This document shows positions 45,706 through 53,045 of a DNA stretch of 64,000 bases, piece by piece; position 1 is the stretch's first letter, and the number at the start of each line of letters is the position of its first letter. Where the stretch lies: the NCBI GenBank assembly GCA_031180665.1, contig JAPSLP010000003.1:210589-274588 (forward strand), written 5' to 3'. The position numbers were made by a program, and so were the translations under genes. The notes under the pieces are model-generated. The model did no database searches and was not told the DNA's origin. It saw nothing but the letters and a program-made list of their open reading frames with translations. This DNA comes from Cupriavidus sp. (GTDB lineage: Bacteria > Pseudomonadota > Gammaproteobacteria > Burkholderiales > Burkholderiaceae).

Positions 45706-46621
45706 GGTCGGTCTCCGCTGCCTGAGCGGCCAGGCGGGGCGACAACAGGTCCGCCAGCCCGATTCGCCTCAGGAAATCGGCACGGATCCGGTCGGCGACG
45801 GCATTGACGACCTCGCAGCCATCATCCGATGGATCGACATGGACGCGGAAAGGCCGCTTGCCGTAGGGCCGCCCCACGATGTCGACAATGGCCTGCGCTA
45901 CCGCCGAGGCGTCGGCATCGGGCGGCTCGCAGCCGGCCAGGCCCTCGAGGACCTCCTGTTCGAAGCCGGCATAGGCGCCGGTCGCATATTCGCGCTCGCG
46001 GGCGGTATCGGCTGGGCGACCGCTGTGCGCGAAGTGATTGGTGCCTTTGGTGAACGCCCCGGGCACGATGATCGACGTCTCGATGCCCCAGCGGGCCAGT
46101 TCTCCGGCATAGCTGACCGCTACGGCATCCATTGCCGCCTTGGCGGCGAAGTACGGCGCCAGGTAAGGCGGCGTGCCGCCACGGTGGCTGCTGCTGCCGA
46201 CCCAAAGCACCAGCCCCTGCCCTTGCCTGCGCATTGCCGGCAACGCCGCGCGATTGACGCGCTGGGTGCCGAGTACGTTCACGTCGTACAGATGCGCATA
46301 CTGCTCAGGCGTGAATGCTTCGGCGGGACCGAACGCCATGTGCCCGGCGTTGTGGATCAGTACATCGATCCGGCCCTGTTCCGCGATGACGCGATCCACT
46401 GCGTGTTGCGCGGAAATCTCCGACTGCACGTCGAGTTCGACGGCATGCAGGTTCACCTCGTTGCCCGCGGCATAGGCCAGCAATGCGTCCACCTGGGGCG
46501 CATTGCGTCCCTGCGTGTCGCGCATTCCCGCATAGACGGTGTGGCCCGCCGATGCCAGCGCTCTGGCGCTCAGGGCGCCGAACCCGCTGGAGGCGCCGGT
46601 GATCAGGATGGTCAGACTCAT
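45698..46621 (-). CDS. SDR-family oxidoreductase
   Basis: The 307-residue classical SDR has TGASSGFG (residues 8-15), HNAGH (90-94), a Ser near 144, Tyr157 and Lys161. ATG 46621 follows a short leader and begins the MSLTILITGASSG homology. Its last 8 bases overlap the DUF1097 start. Substrate unknown. The pair is duplicated, in decayed form, at 2822-3405. Confidence 0.9.
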   Translation of the reverse strand: MSLTILITGASSGFGALSARALASAGHTVYAGMRDTQGRNAPQVDALLAYAAGNEVNLHAVELDVQSEISAQHAVDRVIAEQGRIDVLIHNAGHMAFGPAEAFTPEQYAHLYDVNVLGTQRVNRAALPAMRRQGQGLVLWVGSSSHRGGTPPYLAPYFAAKAAMDAVAVSYAGELARWGIETSIIVPGAFTKGTNHFAHSGRPADTAREREYATGAYAGFEQEVLEGLAGCEPPDADASAVAQAIVDIVGRPYGKRPFRVHVDPSDDGCEVVNAVADRIRADFLRRIGLADLLSPRLAAQAAETDHG

Positions 46622-47170
46622 GGTTTGCTCCTTGCTCATAGATGGCACGTCGCCAGGGCATGGCGTTGCGTCCGGGCGAGGTTGTCTTGCTCCGGTATTG
46701 GCGTCATCCGCCGGGGTAACGCAATCGCTTTGCCGCAGGGACGCGTGGATTGGATTGCGCGTCCCATGGCGGCCATCTTGGCGGTTGGCGAGGGCGGGAT
46801 AAAGGTGGGCGGTTTAGCGGGTCAATTCAACCAGCCATAACAATGCGGCGCGTCGCATCTGCCGCAGCAGCGAAACGGCAACAGGTGTGTGGCACCGTCG
46901 CTCTCCTCCGCTCCCTGTTACGCAGGCCAGGCGGGCGTTCGTCGCCAAGGGGTGCCAAGGAAACGTCTTGGCTGGTTCACCGAGACGTCGTAACAGAGAT
47001 AGCTTGCTGGCATGGTGCTTGCGACCTGCTTCGCAAGGGTCAGTGCGGGCCTCGCTGCCGCCGGTGCGCGTCGACAGCCGATCCGCCGGCACCGCACCTC
47101 GGCGCCGATCCCGCCGGGCGCTGCCTGCGCAGCCGCCTCGATTCAAGCCAGTGCCACAGGAGGTTCCACC
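46622..47170. other. Intergenic region with several hairpins
   Basis: This 549-bp stretch has no credible coding frame. It contains two clear hairpins: GCCAAG/CTTGGC (46954-46972) and CTTGCGA/TCGCAAG with a 6-base loop (47018-47037). It should include the promoters of the SDR gene (leftward) and of the small ORF at 47171. A structured leader or small RNA is possible, but I could not match any known riboswitch. Confidence 0.4.
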
Positions 47171-47353
47171 ATGAAGACCGCCCCACCCACCAACCGCACC
47201 GAGCAGGACGCCAAGGCCGACGCGAAGTCCGGAAAGCCGGCAACGACGTCCAGCGACAAGCCTGGCAGCGGGCAGAATGCTGCGAATCACACCAAGGCCG
47301 GAAAGGATCACGGCGCCGGCGGTGGCGCGAAGCAGCGGCACGGCCCGCGCTGA
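47171..47353 (+). CDS. Small basic, disordered hypothetical protein
   Basis: The frame encodes 60 residues rich in Lys, Ala, Gly, Asn and Thr (MKTAPPTNRTEQDAKADAKS start, AKQRHGPR end), without hydrophobic segments. The AGGAGG ribosome site 6 bp before the ATG is strong. I do not recognise it. Small Lys/Ala-rich proteins of this kind are common in Burkholderiales; a nucleic-acid-associated or stress role is only a guess. Confidence 0.6.
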   Translation: MKTAPPTNRTEQDAKADAKSGKPATTSSDKPGSGQNAANHTKAGKDHGAGGGAKQRHGPR

Positions 47354-47488
47354 GCGACACGCCTCGGCTCATCTCGCTCTGTCCAGCGATGCGCGATTGG
47401 TAGTTTTGGCCACCGGAAACCTTATCCGGAAGGCATGTCTTGCAAGCAGCGCGTCAACGCACCGCGCGTCCGCGCATGCTTGACCATC

Positions 47489-47527
47489 TTGCTGGCCTAT
47501 TTTGCTGGCCTATTTTGCTGTCCTATT
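47489..47527. repeat. Three 13-bp tandem repeats
   Basis: Three consecutive copies of TTGCTGGCCTATT, the last with one change (TTGCTGTCCTATT), lie between the small ORF and sorB. Function unknown. Confidence 0.8.
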
Positions 47528-47551
47528 CCCGGGGCCCTGACAGAGCTTCAC

Positions 47552-47571
47552 GCGCCGGCTCGCGCCGGCGC
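47552..47571. terminator. GC hairpin downstream of sorB
   Basis: GCGCCGG (47552-47558) and CCGGCGC (47565-47571) pair across a 6-base loop just beyond the sorB stop. No U-run follows in the sorB direction, so its use as a terminator is uncertain. Confidence 0.3.
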
Positions 47572-47578
47572 AGGCCGC

Positions 47579-47932
47579 TCATTTCTTTGCTGTCGGCGCA
47601 GCGGCCTCGCCACGTTCCGCGCCATAGGTCTTGACCAGGTAATCGACGATGACCGGTATGTCCTCGTCCTTCAGCGGCGCGCCAAACGGCTCTTTCATCT
47701 TCTTGACGGTGGCCTCCCAATAAGCCCGTGACGATGAAGTCGGCTGTGTCGTCACGTACTGCGCGGAATGGCAGGTCATGCAATTTTGCAGTGCAAGCGC
47801 GTAGCCCGGCAGACTGCTCGGCTTGTACATCGCCGTCTCTTGAGGGAGCTTGATTTCAAGCGCGGTCGCAGTGGAGGCGAGCGCGGAAGCAGCGACGGCC
47901 GCAAGGACGGATAGCATCTGGCTTCGTTTCAT
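47579..47932 (-). CDS. sorB: Sulfite dehydrogenase cytochrome c subunit (SorB)
   Basis: The 117-residue product has a signal peptide (MKRSQMLSVLAAVAASALASTATA), a single heme-binding CMTCH (residues 51-55) and a Met in the C-terminal half for the axial ligand (likely the KKMKEPFG region). It fits SorB, the monoheme cytochrome that takes electrons from the molybdenum subunit SorA. It begins 7 bp after sorA. Confidence 0.88.
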   Translation of the reverse strand: MKRSQMLSVLAAVAASALASTATALEIKLPQETAMYKPSSLPGYALALQNCMTCHSAQYVTTQPTSSSRAYWEATVKKMKEPFGAPLKDEDIPVIVDYLVKTYGAERGEAAAPTAKK

Positions 47933-47939
47933 CGCGCCC

Positions 47940-49187
47940 TCACCTGACGATAACGCGCGTGGATTCCACCACGTTGCGCATGTATCCAGCCGGATTCCAC
48001 TTCGCAGCCAGTGGCTGCGTCTCGCCGGATCGGCTCTTCGCCCGAACCCGCAGGTCGTAAGTGCCCTTCCTGGCGGGGCGGAACGCAATGCTCCATTCGC
48101 GGAACGAGTACCGGCCCAGGTCCTTGCCCAGCGACGTGGCGCGCCAGCTGGCGCCGCCGTCGTCGGAAAATGCCACCTCCTGGATGCCATGGCCGCCGTC
48201 GAAGGCGATGCCCTTCACGATGACCTGCTGCCCGATCGGAACAACACTGTCCTGCATGTGGCTCGTGATAAAGGACCGCACGTTGAATCGGCCAATGGGA
48301 ACGGTGCTCGTTGGCGCAGTACCTGGCGAGACGCAAGCGCAGTCATTGGCCGGAATCCGATAGGCGGCCTTCATCCAGAATCCGTCGAACGGTTTGTCCA
48401 GCACCGCGATGTGCGACAGATGCTTGACCCAATACGTCCCGTAGTGTCCCGGCACGACCAGGCGCAACGGATAGCCATTCAGGAAAGGCAATTCCTTGCC
48501 ATTCATCGCCCAGGCCAGCATGACCTCGCCGTCCATGGCGTGATCCAGCGTCAGCGCTTTGACGAAATCGGGTCCCGTCTCGAGCGGCGAACGGTCCAGT
48601 CCATCGAAACTGACCTGAACTGCCCCGGCCTTGACGCCAACCTTTTCCAGCAATGCGCGCAGTGGAATACCGGTCCAACGGGCATTGCCCATGGCGCCAT
48701 TGCCGAGCTGCCCGCCATTGACGCGTGGGTCGGAAAACCCCCGGCTATTGCCCGAGCATTGATTGACGGCGACGATATCGATCGGATCGGCAATCCTGCG
48801 CAGTTCCCGCAGCGATAGCTCCATGGCGTTGGTGACATGCCCATCGATCTTGAGCCGATATTTGGCAGGATCAATGTCCGTCGGAATGCCGCTCCAGTGA
48901 TAACGCACGAAGAAGGCGTCATTGGGCGTGATCGCGCCCTCCCGGAATACTTCAAAAGGCGTCTCGAGCTGCGGCGGGCGACTGGTCAGCAGGATCAGCG
49001 GGCGCTTCTGCGGAAATGCCACCAGTTCGCGCTGCCCGTTCTCGAATGGCATTTCGATCGTTCGGCTCGCCGCCAGCACCGCCGGTGCCGCCAGTCCGAG
49101 CGTTCCCTGAAGGGCGAGGGCTGCGCCGCCCTTCATGATGCTGCGACGGCTTTGATCCGCACCGTCGGACTGCTGCTGTCCCTCCAT
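47940..49187 (-). CDS. sorA: Sulfite dehydrogenase molybdopterin subunit (SorA)
   Basis: The 415-residue product has a twin-arginine signal (SRRSIMKGGAALALQG, about residues 13-28), the sulfite-oxidase Moco fold with the metal-ligating Cys144 in VNQCSGNSRG, and a C-terminal dimerisation domain. It oxidises sulfite to sulfate in the periplasm and passes electrons to SorB. ATG 49187 follows an AGGAGA site. The following sorB gene supports the call. Confidence 0.92.
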   Translation of the reverse strand: MEGQQQSDGADQSRRSIMKGGAALALQGTLGLAAPAVLAASRTIEMPFENGQRELVAFPQKRPLILLTSRPPQLETPFEVFREGAITPNDAFFVRYHWSGIPTDIDPAKYRLKIDGHVTNAMELSLRELRRIADPIDIVAVNQCSGNSRGFSDPRVNGGQLGNGAMGNARWTGIPLRALLEKVGVKAGAVQVSFDGLDRSPLETGPDFVKALTLDHAMDGEVMLAWAMNGKELPFLNGYPLRLVVPGHYGTYWVKHLSHIAVLDKPFDGFWMKAAYRIPANDCACVSPGTAPTSTVPIGRFNVRSFITSHMQDSVVPIGQQVIVKGIAFDGGHGIQEVAFSDDGGASWRATSLGKDLGRYSFREWSIAFRPARKGTYDLRVRAKSRSGETQPLAAKWNPAGYMRNVVESTRVIVR

Positions 49188-49428
49188 TCCTGTCTCCTCG
49201 TCTTTAGAATAATGAATGGCGAGCAGCGTAAAAGATCGATGCGATGAAGTAAAACCGGTAATTTCGGTATCCCTTATCGGGAAATGAAATGCGCCACGCC
49301 AAATCAGAGAACGAACAACAAATATCGGTGCATGGCATTCGGAGAGGTCCGCTGCAGCGGTCGCCACCGATGGAACGGACGGTCGACAAACGACGTTGTG
49401 AGACGGCAGGGACGTTCAAGCCACTTTG

Positions 49429-49471
49429 TTGACATGCAAACCATCTGGCTGGCAAAATAGTTTGCATGTCA
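49429..49471 (+). promoter_or_regulatory. marR promoter and overlapping palindromic operator
   Basis: TTGACA (49429-49434) is followed after 18 bp by CAAAAT (49453-49458). The arms TGACATGCAAAC (49430-49441) and GTTTGCATGTCA (49460-49471) are perfect 12-bp inverted repeats, spanning the -35 box and the start codon. Bound MarR would block its own promoter. Confidence 0.7.
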
Positions 49472-49942
49472 CCCATCCCGCCTGCCGAGGCACCGGATTC
49501 CACCCCTGCCGAAGCCTCCCCTGCGCGTCTCGGCCGCCTGATCGGCGCCGTTTATCGACGATGGCGAAGAGCCGTCGACCAGAGCTTCCGCGAACTGGGC
49601 CTGACCGATGCTGCGCGCGCGCCGCTGGTGGCGCTCTATGAATCGTCGGCGCCGAGCATGCGCCAGGGCGAACTCGCCGATCTTCTCGCGCTCGACAAGT
49701 CGTCGTTGGTCCGGGTGCTGTCTCAACTGCGTGAGATGGGCCTGGTGGAATGGGAAGCAGAGGAAGCCGATCGGCGCGCCAAGCGCATTCGCCTGACGGC
49801 GAAAGGCCGCGCGATGGCCAGGCGCATGTTGGGCAAAAGCCTGGAAATCGAAGCGCAGATCCTGGAGGCGCTCTCGCCTGAAGAATTGCGAACGACCCGC
49901 GCCGCCCTGGAGAAAATCGCACGCCGCCTGACCGACGTCTGA
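49466..49942 (+). CDS. MarR-family transcriptional regulator
   Basis: The 158-residue product is a MarR protein with winged-helix region MRQGELADLLALDKSSLVRVLSQLREMGLV (about residues 65-94) and a wing ADRRAKRIRLTAKGRAM. It is followed 12 bp later by an MFS drug-efflux gene that it probably represses. The only reasonable start, ATG 49466, lies inside the right arm of its operator-like palindrome and just after the expected transcription start, so the mRNA may be leaderless. Confidence 0.93.
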   Translation: MSPIPPAEAPDSTPAEASPARLGRLIGAVYRRWRRAVDQSFRELGLTDAARAPLVALYESSAPSMRQGELADLLALDKSSLVRVLSQLREMGLVEWEAEEADRRAKRIRLTAKGRAMARRMLGKSLEIEAQILEALSPEELRTTRAALEKIARRLTDV

Positions 49943-49954
49943 AGCGGCCCCATC

Positions 49955-51151
49955 ATGCAGTCCTCACAACAAGCGATTTACCCCTCCGTCCGTGCCCCGA
50001 TGTGGTTGCTGGTGCTGGTGACGCTGAGCGGCACCATGGCCATGCACATCTTCGTGCCGGCGCTGCCGCTGGCCGGTACCGACCTGCACGCCAGTGCCGC
50101 CGGCATGCAGCAGACCATCACGTACTACGTATTGGGACTGGCCTTCGGCCAACTGATCTATGGACCGGTATCGGACACCATCGGGCGACGGCCGACCCTG
50201 CTGATCGGGCTCGGTCTATACCTGTGCGCCAGCATCCTGGCCCTGTTCGCGACTTCCTTGACCTGGCTGCTGTTCGCGCGGATGGCGCAGGCGCTCGGCG
50301 GCGCGGCGGGCATCACACTGGGCCGGTCGATCGTGCGCGACACCGCCGCACCGGGCCGTGTGACCAGCGACCTGGCGCTGCTGAACCTGTTGACGCTGGT
50401 CGGCCCTGGCCTGTCGCCGGTCGTGGGGTCCTTCCTCGCCGATCAGTTCGGCTGGCGCGCGATCTATGTCTTTCTGGTCGGCATCGCCGGCGTGATGGTG
50501 TATTGCGCCTGGCGCCTGCTGCCGGAGACCAATCCCGAGCGCCGATCGCTGCAGGTGTTCACGATTGCACGCGATTATGGTCGGCTGCTGCGCCACCGGC
50601 GCTATCTCGGCTTCATGGTGGGCGGGTCCTGTTCGACCACCGCGCTCTACCCGTATCTGGCCACCTCGCCGTACATCGTCCATGGGCAACTGGGCCTGCC
50701 GGTCTGGCAGATCGGCTGGTTCGCCACGGTGACCATCGTGGGCGCCAGTCTTGGAACGATGATCACGAAGCGGTTGGCGGGCCAGCTTCGGCCGGAGGTC
50801 TTCCTGAACGCCGGCGCGGGACTGAGCCTGTCGATGGCACTGGCCTTGCTGCTGGTACAGATGGGCGGCTGGCTGAGCCCGCCGCTGCTGATCGCGATCA
50901 CCTTCATGATGACGGTCGGCGCGGGACTCGCCAGCCCCGCCGCGTTGTCGCGTTCGATCTCCGCCGTTCCCGGCCTGACCGGCGCAGCGGCCGGCCTCTA
51001 TGGCTGCGGACAAATGGCGATCGGAGCGTTGGGCACCAAGCTGGTGGGATACGGTTCGACGCCCGCGACGGCCTGCGCGGTGGTGCAGATTCTGATCACC
51101 GGCGCGGCGCTGTGCGCATATCGGGTGGCGGCGCGAGCAAGGCCTACCTGA
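49955..51151 (+). CDS. MFS multidrug efflux transporter (Bcr/CflA type)
   Basis: The 398-residue membrane protein has the Bcr/CflA-type start MAMHIFVPALPLAGTDL, the motif GPVSDTIGRRPTLL between helices 2 and 3, and drug-extrusion motif C in helix 5 (LVGPGLSPVVGSFLAD). It exports a small molecule with proton exchange; the substrate cannot be inferred. The MarR gene directly upstream suggests inducible drug export. Confidence 0.93.
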   Translation: MQSSQQAIYPSVRAPMWLLVLVTLSGTMAMHIFVPALPLAGTDLHASAAGMQQTITYYVLGLAFGQLIYGPVSDTIGRRPTLLIGLGLYLCASILALFATSLTWLLFARMAQALGGAAGITLGRSIVRDTAAPGRVTSDLALLNLLTLVGPGLSPVVGSFLADQFGWRAIYVFLVGIAGVMVYCAWRLLPETNPERRSLQVFTIARDYGRLLRHRRYLGFMVGGSCSTTALYPYLATSPYIVHGQLGLPVWQIGWFATVTIVGASLGTMITKRLAGQLRPEVFLNAGAGLSLSMALALLLVQMGGWLSPPLLIAITFMMTVGAGLASPAALSRSISAVPGLTGAAAGLYGCGQMAIGALGTKLVGYGSTPATACAVVQILITGAALCAYRVAARARPT

Positions 51152-51290
51152 TCGCGCATCGCACCGGCGGCGCCCGGCGCGGTACGCCAAATCCACAGCC
51201 GGTCAGACGTCGCCCGATACCGCAGGTCTCTTGTTTCGCGTACAAAAGAAGGCGTCCACCAACCCGCGCACCCGTCTCCTGGAGGGCCTC

Positions 51291-51893
51291 TTGCAATGGA
51301 TTGCCGACCACAGCCAGTTGATTTCCGCGCTCACGGGTGTGGGCACCCTTCTGGTATGGGTCATCTACCTGCAGGTATTCGTCAGTAGTTACCGGCGGCA
51401 ACTGCGCGCCACGCTGCTGATCACGCGCGGCCCCGGGGACGGGCTCGCCGCGCGCTGTTTCGTGACGAACATGAGCTCGGGGCCGGTTTACGTACAGAGC
51501 ATCCTCATTGCATTGGAAACCCCAAACGGCACGGTCGTCATGCCGGCAACCGAGACGCAGGACGCCGAGCAACAGGCCTACTCGCGACCATTGGAGAGAA
51601 CGCGGCAAGGACCGCTCCAGCCGGCGGCGATTCGGGACATCGGCACGTTCGAGCATTTGATGTCGCCCGCGCTGCAAGAGGCCGCGGATCGCCCCGAGGC
51701 CGTCCAGGCCGTGACGATCGTCGTTCTTGGCGTCTATGGCACCGAGGATCTGCCGATCGGCGCTCGGCGTCGCTTCGTCGTGACGCCATCAGGCTCGCGG
51801 CTCCGCCTGCACGGCGCGACTCTGGGGACGGAACAGATCAGGAAGAAGCGCGAGCGCCGGAAATTGCTCGCCGATCTCCAGCGGGACCAGTAG
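51291..51893 (+). CDS. Hypothetical membrane-anchored protein
   Basis: The protein (200 residues from TTG 51291) has one membrane segment near the N-terminus (ALTGVGTLLVWVIYLQVFV) followed by a soluble domain I do not recognise and a very basic end (RKKRERRKLLADLQ). The GGAGGG site at 51281-51286 favours TTG 51291; TTG 51231 gives 220 residues. The stop codon lies in an 8-bp tandem repeat. Confidence 0.65.
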   Translation: MQWIADHSQLISALTGVGTLLVWVIYLQVFVSSYRRQLRATLLITRGPGDGLAARCFVTNMSSGPVYVQSILIALETPNGTVVMPATETQDAEQQAYSRPLERTRQGPLQPAAIRDIGTFEHLMSPALQEAADRPEAVQAVTIVVLGVYGTEDLPIGARRRFVVTPSGSRLRLHGATLGTEQIRKKRERRKLLADLQRDQ

Positions 51894-51924
51894 ACCAGTA
51901 GACCAGTAGACCAGCAGACCGGCA
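51885..51924. repeat. Five 8-bp tandem repeats
   Basis: Three perfect GACCAGTA units are followed by GACCAGCA and GACCGGCA. The TAG stop of the preceding gene is formed by the first/second unit boundary (51891-51893). Confidence 0.85.
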
Positions 51925-51939
51925 GGCCGGCGGATGGTG

Positions 51940-52929
51940 TTACTCCGCCGCGATCTTCATCGTCTTGACATCGCGCTCCCAGCGCACCAGTTCGTCATGG
52001 ATGCGGGCACGGAATGCCGCCGGCGTGCTGCTTTCCGGTTCGACGCCCTGCTGCGCCAGCGCCGCCACCACGTCAGGCTTGGCCAGGGCCTTGGCCGTTT
52101 CGCGCGCCAGTTGCTCGATGATGGCCGGGTCGGTGCCGCCGGTGGTAAACAGCCCGTACCAGCTGGAGAAGTCGTAGCCCGGCACGCCGGCTTCGGCCAT
52201 GGTCGGCACATTGGGCAGCGAGGGGATGCGCTTCTTCGTAGTGACCGCCAGGATCTTCGCCTTGCCGGTCTTCAGCGCGGCCATCGCAACCGGGACCGAG
52301 CCGAACACCATGTCGACGTTGCCGGCGTACAGGTCGTTCATCGCCGGGCCGTTGCCCTTGTACGGGATGTGCAGCAGGTCGATGCCGGCCAGCTTTTCCA
52401 TCAGCGCGCCGGACACATGCAGCGTGGTGCCATTGCCCGACGAGCCGTAGGTATAGGCGCCCGGCTTCTGCTTCGCGCCGGCGAGCAACTCCTTGACGTT
52501 GTTGAACGGCAGGCCGGTCCTGACCATCAGCACGTTGGCCGCCTCGGCGACCAGCGATACCGGTGCGAGGCCGGTACGCGGGTCGTAGGGCATCTTGCGG
52601 GTCAGGGCCGGCATGATGGTCTGCGCGCCGGCGCTGCCGAGCAGCAGCGTGTAGCCGTCCGGCGTCGCCTTGGCGACCATGTCGGAGCCGATCAGGCCGC
52701 CGGCGCCGCCGCGGTTCTCGACCACGACCGATTGGCCCATGCTCTGCTGGAGTTCCTTGGCCAGGATGCGGGCGATGGTGTCGTTCGCCCCGCCCGCCGC
52801 AAAGGCCACGACCATGCGAATCGGCTTGGACGGGTACTTGTCCGCCGCGACGGTCAGCGAAGGCATGGCGCACAAGGCGGCAAGGGCGAACAAGGTACGA
52901 CGGCGAACGGTATTGCGGACGGCGGGCAT
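51940..52929 (-). CDS. Bug/TctC-family periplasmic solute-binding protein
   Basis: The 329-residue product has a signal peptide (cleavage near TVAADK, about residue 29) and Bug motifs YPSKPIRMVVAFAAGGANDTIAR and VVENRGGAGGLIGSDMVAKATPDG. ATG 52929 is preferred to the longer frame because it follows AGGAGGAGA. It stands alone, between a hypothetical gene and the RND operon, with no transport partner. Confidence 0.93.
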   Translation of the reverse strand: MPAVRNTVRRRTLFALAALCAMPSLTVAADKYPSKPIRMVVAFAAGGANDTIARILAKELQQSMGQSVVVENRGGAGGLIGSDMVAKATPDGYTLLLGSAGAQTIMPALTRKMPYDPRTGLAPVSLVAEAANVLMVRTGLPFNNVKELLAGAKQKPGAYTYGSSGNGTTLHVSGALMEKLAGIDLLHIPYKGNGPAMNDLYAGNVDMVFGSVPVAMAALKTGKAKILAVTTKKRIPSLPNVPTMAEAGVPGYDFSSWYGLFTTGGTDPAIIEQLARETAKALAKPDVVAALAQQGVEPESSTPAAFRARIHDELVRWERDVKTMKIAAE

Positions 52930-52974
52930 GACGGGTTTCTCCTCCTGATGGTCGCCCGATGTTAATGGCCACCT

Positions 52975-53002
52975 CAAATAAAGAAAATTAAGACTTTATT
53001 TG
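52975..53002. promoter_or_regulatory. AT-rich inverted repeat upstream of the Bug gene
   Basis: CAAATAAAG (52975-52983) and CTTTATTTG (52994-53002) are perfect 9-bp arms 10 bp apart, 46 bp upstream of the Bug start, in a locally AT-rich island. It is probably an operator or promoter element for the Bug gene; a bidirectional terminator of the RND operon is an alternative. Confidence 0.4.
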
Positions 53003-53045
53003 CCGCCTCAAAAGAAAAGCTTAAGAGCCCGCTCGCCGCGACGCT

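Noticed and set aside
46882..47040. Possible riboswitch upstream of the small ORF
   Set aside because: Hairpins are present, but I could not match the arrangement to a known riboswitch core, and no metabolic gene follows.
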